A stretch of 13,093 bases of DNA from JAUWQU01 sp964605095 (GTDB taxonomy: Bacteria > Planctomycetota > Phycisphaerae > SM23-33): contig CAZSBS010000135.1 of NCBI GenBank assembly GCA_964605095.1, positions 1 to 13,093 of the forward strand, read 5' to 3'. Below the pieces are notes generated by a model, which ran no database searches, was not told where the DNA came from, and saw only the letters and a program-made list of their open reading frames with translations. Below, in pieces: positions 5,875 to 13,093 of this stretch (position 1 is its first letter; every line of letters begins with the position of its first letter). Position numbers and translations under genes: made by a program.

Positions 5875-5907
5875 CCGGACCATCGCGACATGCCCGGACC
5901 ACGCGAT
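5875..5907. repeat. Near-identical direct repeat upstream of the HU gene
   Basis: CCGGACCATCGCGA (5875-5888) recurs as CCGGACCA-CGCGA (5894-5906), one base shorter, with starts 19 bp apart. The pair lies 83-115 bp upstream of the HU start codon, where an operator would be plausible. The rest of the 327-bp gap between HU and the tRNA gene (5793-6119) shows only a CCCCC-ACC-GGGGG palindrome (6000-6012) and the tRNA promoter. I see no convincing sigma-70 promoter for HU. Confidence 0.4.
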
Positions 5908-6074
5908 CCGGTGATTACGCGTCAATGGTGCATGCCGCACATGGGCCAGTCAAGCCGAAAAACTCATTTCAACCAATAAAATAGGGACCCTCGTGACACC
6001 CCCCACCGGGGGCCTCCCGTGCCGACTTCCAGCCGGAGCGGCAAAAAACCGCCACCACGCAAGCTTCCTGCCCC

Positions 6075-6102
6075 TTGTACATGCCGGCCCACATGGTATA
6101 TT
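6075..6102 (+). promoter_or_regulatory. Promoter of tRNA-Ser
   Basis: TTGTAC (6075-6080) and TATATT (6097-6102) are 16 bp apart, and the -10 box ends 17 bp before the first base of the mature tRNA. This places the transcription start about 10 nt before the gene, a usual layout for a lone tRNA unit. Confidence 0.65.
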
Positions 6103-6119
6103 GGGCATCCGCGACTCTC

Positions 6120-6207
<88 letters not shown>

Positions 6208-6217
6208 GTATGAACTG

Positions 6218-6266
6218 ACGCCTCCCGTAAAGCCTTGCAGTAAAGGCCCTTACGGGAGGCGTTTTG
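6218..6266 (+). terminator. Intrinsic terminator of tRNA-Ser
   Basis: A perfect 13-bp stem ACGCCTCCCGTAA (6218-6230) / TTACGGGAGGCGT (6250-6262) is capped by an inner GCCTT/AAGGC stem (6232-6236, 6243-6247) and followed by TTTTGATT. It starts 12 bp after the tRNA 3' end. Confidence 0.93.
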
Positions 6267-6306
6267 ATTGACGCGGTTAACGTGTCAAGTCAAGGCCGCG
6301 TCAATC
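6266..6306. repeat. 11-bp perfect inverted repeat after the tRNA terminator
   Basis: GATTGACGCGG (6266-6276) and CCGCGTCAATC (6296-6306) form a perfect palindrome around a 19-bp spacer that carries GTTAAC-like sequence and two overlapping GTCAAG words. No T-run follows on either strand. It sits between the tRNA terminator and the 3' end of the minus-strand GNAT gene, and could be a transcript-end structure for that operon or a protein-binding site. Confidence 0.6.
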
Positions 6307-6359
6307 CGCGCCGGGCGCGCCGGCCCGAGAAACCCCACACCCGGCCTTCTTCCGGTTCC

Positions 6360-6851
6360 CTAATCTTCGAACACATGCACCAGAAAGGTGACCTCGAACG
6401 GCAGCTCGTCCATCGAGACATTTTCCCTGGTAACGGTAAAACCCATTCGCTCGTAGAAGCCGATGAGCCATTGCTCGCTGGCGACCACGCCGACCTCCAC
6501 GCAGTCCGCACCGCGCTGCCAGGCATCATCCATGGCGTGCCTGACAAGCAGCTTGCCGAATCCGCGAAGCCGCGCCTCCGGCAGCACCGAAAGGCGGCGC
6601 AGCGTGAACACGCCGTGTCGTCCCGGCACGCACGACACGCACGCGCGGGGCTCGCCCTCCCACAACAGCAGGAAGAACCGCGCTGCCTCCGCCAGGGCCT
6701 TCAGGACGGTTTGCTCGCGGCAGTTTGACGGGTGCCCGGGGCAGTTCTCAGCCGAAAGGCCGAGCCTCTCGGCCACGTCGCGGAAAGAGACGCGAATCAA
6801 CTTGCTCAGAATGGCTGCATCCTGCTCGGTGGCTTCACGAATAACGGGCAT
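6360..6851 (-). CDS. GNAT-family N-acetyltransferase
   Basis: 163 residues with the GNAT core: N-terminal IREATEQDAAILSKLI, a central beta strand region FFLLLWEGEPRACVSCV, motif A with the acetyl-CoA pyrophosphate loop in LSVLPEARLRGFGKLLVRHA (87-106, R-L-R-G-F-G at 94-99) and motif B FYERMGF (132-138). The segment ENCPGHPSN (35-43) is seen in a subset of uncharacterised GNAT proteins, from memory. It should transfer an acetyl group from acetyl-CoA to an amine, but the substrate is unknown. The ATG lies 7 bp after the truD stop and a GAGG inside the truD end is the likely RBS, so the two genes are probably co-transcribed. It is the last gene of the leftward cluster. Confidence 0.88.
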   Translation of the reverse strand: MPVIREATEQDAAILSKLIRVSFRDVAERLGLSAENCPGHPSNCREQTVLKALAEAARFFLLLWEGEPRACVSCVPGRHGVFTLRRLSVLPEARLRGFGKLLVRHAMDDAWQRGADCVEVGVVASEQWLIGFYERMGFTVTRENVSMDELPFEVTFLVHVFED

Positions 6852-6858
6852 GGCGCGG

Positions 6859-8091
6859 TTACCTCAAGTAAGGCTGACGGTTCTTGCAGAGTTCCTCGAG
6901 CAGCACGGTGGCGTAGCAGCCTGGCGGGGCGCTGAAGGCCACTTCAATGAACGTGCCGTGGGTGTCGCTGCCGGCGATTGCCTCGACGTTTCCGGGCCTA
7001 AATCGCAGCGCCCTCCGCGAGGCGTCGACGCCCTTTGTTCCGGGGCGAGGCTCGAAGAGGCTTGCCTCGACCTTGTGCTCGGCCAGGACTGCACGTTCGA
7101 TTTGCCCCGGCCGGCCTTCGGCGATTCTCATTCGCCGGCCGGGCAGCAGGCCGGTGGGGCTAAGCTCGAACGCCGCCGCCTTGGCACCGGCCGCGGCGAG
7201 GTCCTTGACGCGCGAGCTCCTGAGCGTGGCGTGGTCCTCGACGATCTCGCCGGGCTCGATCACGTCGATGTGGTCGATCCGCCGGGCGAGGATGTCATTG
7301 AATATCATGCTCTGGTAAGATTGGACGTATATCTGCCTGATGCGCGGGTTGATCGCCTTTATGGCGCCGGCCGGACCCCTGCCGGCCAGCAGGGCCGTCA
7401 GGGTTTTCCTCGGGTCCACGCAGTGCGCCGGCCAGCAGCCAATGGCACGCTTGAGCGAGCGGTGGTCGTATGCCTCTCGCGCGGCCTGGCTGCGCGGGGG
7501 GTCGCCGGACCACGGTCGGCCCAGGAATATCCGCAGGAACTCCTCGTCCTGGCCGGCAAGCAGGGCTTTGCCCATGGCGGCGTTGTCGCGCCGCGAGCCG
7601 AACCGCTGCAACCCGAAGTAGTTAGGAACGCCTCGCCGGGCCATAAGATTCAGCAGCGCCTTGGCCTGGTCCAGTTGCTTCCTGCCTACCTGGCGGATGC
7701 GCACCACGAAGCGATTGCCCGCGAGGTTGCCTACATCCTGCCTGACCGGGCGGAAATGAAGGTCCGACACGCGGATGTCCTTATCCCTTAACCGCTCCAG
7801 TCGGCGGACGTCCGCATCGGCCAGGCTGACCCATTGCGAGGTAATGGCGTTGGCATCCTTGAGGCCCGCAAAGGCGATCTCCGACGGCTTGACACCCAGG
7901 TACGAGGCGACCTTGGCGATGGCGGCTGAGGTGGTCAGGCCACGTTTGCTGAGCTTGAACCACGTGAACCTGCCTTGCCCGCCGCGAGCAGAGCCGGGGG
8001 CAAACTCATCGACTCGAAAGTCATCCGGACGCTGCTTGATCTGCCCGCCAATTCCCGGCAGGCCGCTGGTAAAATAGGGCAAAATGCTCAT
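6859..8091 (-). CDS. truD: tRNA pseudouridine(13) synthase TruD
   Basis: Isomerises uridine 13 of certain tRNAs to pseudouridine. With the chosen start it has 410 residues. The start LPYFTSGLPGIGGQIKQRPDDFRVDE matches the family N-terminus; the catalytic aspartate is Asp79 in FAGLKDANA (E. coli Asp80), and the second signature NYFGLQRFG lies at 157-165. The middle part, roughly 160-310, is the TruD-specific insertion domain. I chose the ATG at 8091 because homologous proteins begin near MxxLPY; an ATG at 8103 (adding MLYA) and a TTG at 8130 are alternatives, none with a clear Shine-Dalgarno sequence. It lies 72 bp after the propeller gene and 7 bp before the GNAT gene, all on the same strand. 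Confidence 0.95.
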   Translation of the reverse strand: MSILPYFTSGLPGIGGQIKQRPDDFRVDEFAPGSARGGQGRFTWFKLSKRGLTTSAAIAKVASYLGVKPSEIAFAGLKDANAITSQWVSLADADVRRLERLRDKDIRVSDLHFRPVRQDVGNLAGNRFVVRIRQVGRKQLDQAKALLNLMARRGVPNYFGLQRFGSRRDNAAMGKALLAGQDEEFLRIFLGRPWSGDPPRSQAAREAYDHRSLKRAIGCWPAHCVDPRKTLTALLAGRGPAGAIKAINPRIRQIYVQSYQSMIFNDILARRIDHIDVIEPGEIVEDHATLRSSRVKDLAAAGAKAAAFELSPTGLLPGRRMRIAEGRPGQIERAVLAEHKVEASLFEPRPGTKGVDASRRALRFRPGNVEAIAGSDTHGTFIEVAFSAPPGCYATVLLEELCKNRQPYLR

Positions 8092-8163
8092 AGCGTAGAG
8101 CATACGCCGCGCACGCGGGTTGCGGTGCAAAATTCCGCCCGGCGGCGCCAGTCGGCGTACCGG

Positions 8164-11100
8164 TCATTGAGCAACCGCCTCGACACCGCAGAGGATCGGC
8201 TCGCCGATGACGGCCTTGAGCTCTATCGTCAGCATGCCGGCGACATCCACGCCCTTGATCTCGCGGACAATGACCTTTCGCGGCCCGCCGGATACCTTGG
8301 CGACGTCGAAACCCTCCAGCACTCGCCGGCCCTGGATGGCGACGTCGAAGACACGGCCGCCGGGCGCGGCCTTGGCGTTGGGCTCGGCGAAGACCAACCG
8401 CACGGTGAACTTCCGCACGGCAGCGCCTGGGGCCGGGTCGAGCCTGATGGCGACCTTTCGCAGGCCCTCGTAGCCGGAGGCGCCGACCCAGGTCAACTCG
8501 TTGCCGGAAAAGAGCCCGCTGTGGTGGCAATACGTCCGCCCCCCATCGACCTTGACTGCCATCGCCGGTGAGGGCCCGCCGACGATCGGGAACTCGAACC
8601 AGCAGGCATGCCTGGTCTGACGGTCGCCGGGCGCGCCGAAGTTTACGTTGACTCGCGTGAGGGGACTGGCGTGCTTGCCGGCCGAATTGACAAAGGTCCA
8701 CTGCTCGACGTCCGGCATGTGCACCATCGCCAGCGAGGACTGGTTCTGGTACGAGCAAGTGCACGTTCGAGTGTAGTCCGGGGCGTTGAGCACGCCATCG
8801 GCCGGGATGAGGTTCGACGTGCAGCCGCTCTTGAACCCGCCGAGGTTGCCCGTGCCCGGGCCGGTTGTGAGGTCCACGTATCCCGCAGCCCCGCTACGGA
8901 ACGTTATGAGATTCTCGCTGGCGATGGCGGTGTTGCAGCCGTAGGTGCGGCTGAATCGCCAGTCCACCGGTTTGCCGGTGAGCGGGTCGGGCCGGGTCAG
9001 ACGCTTGCCGGTCATCAGGTCTAGGGCGAAACCGCTGCCATAGGGTTTGGTGTTGGTGATGATCGTGTCGTGCCGCAGCATGCACGGGCCGTTGTAGGCG
9101 AGTTCGAGGTCCTTCCATAGGACCTGCCCGTCGGCGGCGCGGTAGACGGTCATGCCCTTTTTGGCCTCGTCGGCGGCGCGGTCGGTCGAGGCGCTGCCGG
9201 CCTGGAGCAGCACGTCGTGCTCGGCCGAGTAGCCAAGCCACGTCCCGAAGACCTCCTTGTCGACCTGCCACAGCACCTTGCCTGTGGCGGCGTCAAGGGC
9301 GTAAATCGCCGAGGCCTTGCCGTCCTGCTTTGCGCCGCGGCGTTTTGCGGCGGCGCGCTTGGCGGCGCTCATGCCGTCGATGCAGAATATCCGGCCGCTG
9401 CCGACGACGATCGTGTTGTGGCGGAAAGACTGGGCGGCGCGGCGCTGCCACAAAAGCTGCCCCCCCTGGCGGTCCATCACCATGAGAATCTCGCTGGACG
9501 AGGAGTAATTGGGCACGCTGCCGTCCCGCATCGGCACCACGGCCGCGATCATGTACTTGTCCCAGACCGTGATGAAGCCCCACTTGGCCTTGTCGCCCAG
9601 ATCGGCCGGGAGGTGAAACTCCATCGTGGTCCTGCCTGTGGCGGAGTCCAGTTTCATGCACGATTGAGGAGTTACCACGTACACGCCGTCAGCGGTCGAT
9701 ACGTAATTGCCGCCGATCTCGTTGGCCCCGGGCTGGTGACCCGTGAAGTCGTAGAACTTGCCGAGGTCCTTGATCTGACGGTCCCACAGAAGCTTTCCGG
9801 TGTAGACGTCCACAGCCCGCAGAAGGTCGCGCCCCTCGATGAACAGCCTGCCGCCGATGACCTGCGGGCTGGGCCCATGCCCGTGACGCGGCAGGATGCC
9901 CTCGTTGCTCGGCCCGCCGAACCACAGGATGCCCAGCGGCGCCCGGAGAAGCTTGTCGGAGCCCACGACGGAATTGCCCGCGTCGGCGTACTGGTGCGTC
10001 CACCCGGCAGAGCCCGCAAGCGCGCCCGCACGCTTGAGCAGCGCCCAGCCGTCCTTGACGGCCAACTCGGCGCCGGGCATGTCCCCGGCCGCCACGAGCC
10101 GCTTGAGCCGGGCGGTGAGATCCTCACTCGCCCTGAAGCAGGCCGTCCCCCCGTAGGGCCTCAACACCCGATACGCCTCGCGGATCGCCGGCTCGTCTGC
10201 TGCTTGATCCCCCGCGGCGACGATCAGGCTTGCGAGGTACGGCGGCAGCTTCGCTTCCGGCAGGGAGGCGGCAATGGCAGCGACGCGCAGGCCATAACGC
10301 TCGCCAAGGTGCGCCCGAAACGCGGCGACCTTTCCGGCGTTGGCATCCAGCACGATAACGTCCAAGTCCGAATTGGCGACAATGCCATCCACCAGGGCCA
10401 CATCCGCGCCAAGCACCACCGCGTAGCCGCTCTTGACGCCCGTCAGCGTCACGGCTTGCTTGCCCGCCCCCGTCGGGGGCGTAAGCCCGGCCCGCAGATT
10501 GACGGGGCCGGCATCTTTCACCAGGCCGTAGCTTTTTGGTTGGGCGACGGCCTGGCCGGCGAAGCAGTAAATCCGCCCGTCCAGCGTGACCACGAAGAGC
10601 CTTCCGTCGGCAGCCAGCATTGTCCACGGCTCGCCGTCGACTTTTGCCTGCCAGGCAAACTGGGCCGGCTGGGCCAGGTCGATGGCAACGACCTCGCCGC
10701 TGGTTGTCGAGGCATGTAGGCAGTTGCCCGCCCGCATGAACAGCCGCTTCAGAGGCTGTGGCATCTTATGCTTCCAAATCAGAGGCGCCACCACCTTCTG
10801 GGCCTGCTTGCCGCGTCTATCGGTGTACTGGACCTGCTGGAGCTTGAGGCTGGCGGCGAAAAGCTCGCTCTTGTCCAGGCCATACATCTCGCCGGGGCCG
10901 TACACGCTAGCAGACGTGATAGCCGCCAGCGAGTCATCCGCGATTCTGTGCATCTGGCCGGAGTTAAAGTAGAACTCCCCCGCCACCGCCACGTCGTATC
11001 CGCCGGAGCTGTTGCTGACCTCCCGGCTGGAAACGTTGAAATACTTGAAGCCCCCCGTCTTGGCGTCGAAAGCGGCAGGGACCGTTCGCCCGCCGGAAAC

Positions 11101-11832
11101 CAGCAGCGTTTTGCCATCGGCGGCAAGGTAGCCCTGCGGAGCGACGCCCGCGAAGGCCGGTGCGTAGTGCTGCTGGATGGTCCATGTGCTTCCGCTGGCG
11201 CTATTGCACCAGCGGACCTCTCGGGCGTCGGGGTCGACGGCGTAGATGAACGTGCCCATGAATGGCCAGATTCCCGCGGCGAAGTACAGCGTGCCGTCGT
11301 GGATAACAGGCCCGCCCCGCGCCGGCCAGGTGCTGACAAGCCTTCCATTGCCGATGACCCCGCGGTCGTCGAGCCCTCCGCGAAGCCTCCAGAGGAGCTT
11401 TCCGCTGGCCTGGTCGAGGCAGTAGAAATGCCCATCATCGCTGACGGCCCAGATGTTGCCATGATACGCCACGGGCGCGAATCGTACCGGCCCGTCGGTG
11501 TAAAACCGCCAGGCAAGAGCCCCCGTGGCGGCGTGGTAGGCGGCGACGGAATCGTCGGCCGACGAGCCGACGATGAGCAGCCCGCCGGCGGCGATGGGCT
11601 CGTACGAGGCGTCGAACTGGAGCTTGGCCTGGCTGGCTGGCCAGGCCGGTCGCGGCCTGGGCAGCTCGCGCACCCACTGGAGGTGAAGCTTGGCGGCGAG
11701 CGGCTCGGGCGAACATGCGGTCCGGCCCGCGTCGTAACGCCACTGCGGCCAGTCGCCTGCCATCGCGGTCGCGGCACAAAATAGAACACACGCGATCGCG
11801 GCAAGCCGCTCTCGAACATGATTCCTATTCAT
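8164..11832 (-). CDS. Secreted PQQ-type beta-propeller protein with SAM-methyltransferase-like insert and malectin-like C-terminus
   Basis: 1222 residues. A signal peptide (1-25, cleavage after AMA) is followed by DWPQWRYDAGRT, typical of exported PQQ-repeat proteins. Repeats such as GALAWRF, GKLLWRL, GKLLWDR, GKVLWQV and GQVLWKD form two propeller regions (about 26-430 and 605-1050). Between them, about 465-570, lies a Rossmann-like stretch (YAVVLGADVALVDGI, DLDVIVLDANAGKVAAFR, PPYLASLIVAA, YRVLRPYGG) resembling a class I methyltransferase but with a degraded SAM-binding loop. A Cys patch with CTC at 1024-1026 follows in the second propeller. Residues about 1058-1222 resemble a malectin carbohydrate-binding domain (VNVNFGAPGD, KFTVRLVFAE, VFDVAIQGRRVLEGFDV). 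It probably binds or scaffolds extracytoplasmic polysaccharide; PQQ binding and enzyme activity are unproven. The sulfatase stop is 8 bp upstream. Confidence 0.9.
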   Translation of the reverse strand: MNRNHVRERLAAIACVLFCAATAMAGDWPQWRYDAGRTACSPEPLAAKLHLQWVRELPRPRPAWPASQAKLQFDASYEPIAAGGLLIVGSSADDSVAAYHAATGALAWRFYTDGPVRFAPVAYHGNIWAVSDDGHFYCLDQASGKLLWRLRGGLDDRGVIGNGRLVSTWPARGGPVIHDGTLYFAAGIWPFMGTFIYAVDPDAREVRWCNSASGSTWTIQQHYAPAFAGVAPQGYLAADGKTLLVSGGRTVPAAFDAKTGGFKYFNVSSREVSNSSGGYDVAVAGEFYFNSGQMHRIADDSLAAITSASVYGPGEMYGLDKSELFAASLKLQQVQYTDRRGKQAQKVVAPLIWKHKMPQPLKRLFMRAGNCLHASTTSGEVVAIDLAQPAQFAWQAKVDGEPWTMLAADGRLFVVTLDGRIYCFAGQAVAQPKSYGLVKDAGPVNLRAGLTPPTGAGKQAVTLTGVKSGYAVVLGADVALVDGIVANSDLDVIVLDANAGKVAAFRAHLGERYGLRVAAIAASLPEAKLPPYLASLIVAAGDQAADEPAIREAYRVLRPYGGTACFRASEDLTARLKRLVAAGDMPGAELAVKDGWALLKRAGALAGSAGWTHQYADAGNSVVGSDKLLRAPLGILWFGGPSNEGILPRHGHGPSPQVIGGRLFIEGRDLLRAVDVYTGKLLWDRQIKDLGKFYDFTGHQPGANEIGGNYVSTADGVYVVTPQSCMKLDSATGRTTMEFHLPADLGDKAKWGFITVWDKYMIAAVVPMRDGSVPNYSSSSEILMVMDRQGGQLLWQRRAAQSFRHNTIVVGSGRIFCIDGMSAAKRAAAKRRGAKQDGKASAIYALDAATGKVLWQVDKEVFGTWLGYSAEHDVLLQAGSASTDRAADEAKKGMTVYRAADGQVLWKDLELAYNGPCMLRHDTIITNTKPYGSGFALDLMTGKRLTRPDPLTGKPVDWRFSRTYGCNTAIASENLITFRSGAAGYVDLTTGPGTGNLGGFKSGCTSNLIPADGVLNAPDYTRTCTCSYQNQSSLAMVHMPDVEQWTFVNSAGKHASPLTRVNVNFGAPGDRQTRHACWFEFPIVGGPSPAMAVKVDGGRTYCHHSGLFSGNELTWVGASGYEGLRKVAIRLDPAPGAAVRKFTVRLVFAEPNAKAAPGGRVFDVAIQGRRVLEGFDVAKVSGGPRKVIVREIKGVDVAGMLTIELKAVIGEPILCGVEAVAQ

Positions 11833-11840
11833 CGGCAGGC

Positions 11841-13093
11841 CTACTTGTTTTTCCGGGGCTTGCCTTTGTTCTCGGACCCGACATTCGGGTTTGGCGTGGG
11901 CATGGCAGCCTTGACGCTCTTTCGCCAGTCATCGAGCATTATGTGCATCTCGGCCGCCTTTTCGGGCATCCTGGCGGCGAGGTTATTCTTCTCGCCGACG
12001 TCTTCGGCGAGGTTGTAGAGCTCGACGCGGCTGTCCTCGTAGAACTCGATGAGCTTCCAGTCGCCGAGGCGCACCGCCCCGCCGGGGCTGCCGCCCTGGT
12101 TGCCGTAATGCGGATAGTGCCAGAACAGCGGACGCGGCGCGATCTTGCCGTCGGCGGAGGTCAGAAGTGGCGTGATGCTCACGCCGTCGCAGTGCTGCTG
12201 GGGCATCGCGGCCAGGCCGGCCATGTCGAGCATCGTCGGGTAGAAGTCGGTGCTGATGACCGGCACGTCGCAGACGCTGCCGGGTTTGGTCCGGCCGGGC
12301 CAGCGGACGATCATCGGCTCGCGGATGCCGCCCTCGTACAGCCAGCCCTTGCCCGCCCGCAGCGGCAGGTTGCTGGTGGGCGAGCCTTCGGACGTGCTCA
12401 GCCCGCCGTTATCGGACATGAATATAACAACCGTGTTGTCGGCGAGTTTAAGCCTGTCCAGCACATCCAGCACGTGTCCGGCGGCCTGGTCCATGGCCTC
12501 GACCATGCCGCCGTAAATGGCGTGGCACTGGTTGAGGCGGACCTTTCGCTGGCCCTCATCGCCCCACTGGTCGTCGAGGTTGCGATCGGCGCGGCGCTGC
12601 TGGTACTTCTTCTGGAGGTCCGCCCGCGCCATCAGCGGCGTGTGGACGGAGTAGAACGACAGGTACGCCAGGAACGGCCCGTCCTTGTGGGCCTCGATGA
12701 ACTTGGCCGCCTCGATTGCCAGGCGCGCGGGCAGGTGCTCTCCGGGCGGGCCGTCGGGAAGCGTCGGGTTGCCGTACGGCGAGAAGTACTTGTTGCCGCC
12801 GTAAGGCCCGCCGCGGTCGTTGCCGCCCATGTTCACGTCGAAGCCCTGGTCTTCCGGCCAGTACCCTTTGGGCCCAAGGTGCCACTTGCCGGCGAAGAAC
12901 GTCGCGTAGCCCGCCTGCTTGAACGCCTCGGCAATGGTGACCTCCTCCAGCGGCAGGTGGTCAAGGTACTTGGCCGGGATCAGCTTTTCTCTGCGCGCGC
13001 CGCCGATGTAGTCCGTCAGGTGCAGCCTGGCCGGGTAACGACCCGTCATGATGCTCGCCCGCGTCGGCGAGCAGACGGGGCATGCGGCGTAGG
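11841..13093 (-). CDS. Sulfatase (type I, formylglycine-dependent), N-terminus cut by window edge
   Basis: Hydrolyses sulfate esters, in planctomycetes usually on sulfated polysaccharides. Reading leftward from the edge gives YAACPV, then the signature CSPTRASIMTGRYP; the Cys codon at 13073-13071 begins the CxPxR motif and would be oxidised to formylglycine. Other active-site segments are GKWHLG, FYSVHTP, SDNGG and GKGWLYEGGIREP. Only the N-terminus with the first metal-binding aspartates is missing; the ATG at 13049 lies inside the signature and is not the start. The C-terminus ends in a short basic tail (GKPRKNK). Its stop is 8 bp from the propeller protein start, so the pair forms an operon. 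No maturation enzyme (FGE or anaerobic SME) is in the window, and the substrate cannot be named. Confidence 0.96.
   Translation of the reverse strand, partial: YAACPVCSPTRASIMTGRYPARLHLTDYIGGARREKLIPAKYLDHLPLEEVTIAEAFKQAGYATFFAGKWHLGPKGYWPEDQGFDVNMGGNDRGGPYGGNKYFSPYGNPTLPDGPPGEHLPARLAIEAAKFIEAHKDGPFLAYLSFYSVHTPLMARADLQKKYQQRRADRNLDDQWGDEGQRKVRLNQCHAIYGGMVEAMDQAAGHVLDVLDRLKLADNTVVIFMSDNGGLSTSEGSPTSNLPLRAGKGWLYEGGIREPMIVRWPGRTKPGSVCDVPVISTDFYPTMLDMAGLAAMPQQHCDGVSITPLLTSADGKIAPRPLFWHYPHYGNQGGSPGGAVRLGDWKLIEFYEDSRVELYNLAEDVGEKNNLAARMPEKAAEMHIMLDDWRKSVKAAMPTPNPNVGSENKGKPRKNK

Noticed and set aside
6000..6012. CCCCC-ACC-GGGGG palindrome as a terminator
   Set aside because: The loop is only three bases and no T-run follows on either strand; it lies in a gene-free stretch.
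9217..10719. 500-codon plus-strand frame opposite the propeller gene
   Set aside because: It is a shadow in high-GC DNA; the opposite strand encodes a protein with signal peptide and clear repeats.
13047..13049. ATG at 13049 as the sulfatase start
   Set aside because: It lies inside the CSPTRASIMTG catalytic signature; the frame stays open to the window edge and the catalytic Cys is upstream of it.

Overview
The window looks like part of a metagenome-assembled, fairly GC-rich genome from the Planctomycetota, possibly a Phycisphaerae-like lineage. This is inferred from gene content: a large secreted PQQ-type beta-propeller protein with a built-in methyltransferase-like segment and a malectin-like C-terminus, directly coupled to a CxPxR sulfatase, plus a prepilin peptidase with a GLGDVH motif. 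A run of exactly 100 N (2774-2873) marks a scaffold gap, so the sequence is a draft.

Plus strand, left half: the C-terminal part of a prepilin peptidase (1-801), a small two-helix membrane protein (819-1151), an OmpA/Pal-like lipoprotein (1283-1975), hisH (2011-2634), hisA (3048-3782) and rho (4043-5230). HisH makes ammonia for the imidazole-glycerol-phosphate synthase and HisA makes the ribulosyl substrate of the same enzyme; hisF is not in the window. The Rho protein lacks the usual N-terminal helical domain.

Middle: an HU-family protein on the minus strand (5502-5792) with a clear intrinsic terminator, then a complete tRNA-Ser(GGA) transcription unit on the plus strand (promoter, 6120-6206 gene, terminator).

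Minus strand, right half: four genes read leftward, in transcription order sulfatase (cut by the right edge, 11841-13093), PQQ/SAM-like/malectin protein (8164-11832), truD (6859-8091) and a GNAT acetyltransferase (6360-6851). The sulfatase and the propeller protein are 8 bp apart and probably serve extracytoplasmic breakdown of sulfated polymers. truD and the GNAT gene are 7 bp apart.

The most unusual signal is not a gene. Intergenic DNA around hisH, hisA and rho holds several unrelated arrays that share a strict 7-bp period: GTRGCYS units overlapping the hisH stop codon, TYTGRYA units (24 visible, broken by the gap) reaching to 18 bp before hisA, and GGAACC/GGTTCC/GGCTACC units in inverted arrangement after rho. 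In the long array every variable position is a transition, and the minus strand is free of stop codons in all frames.
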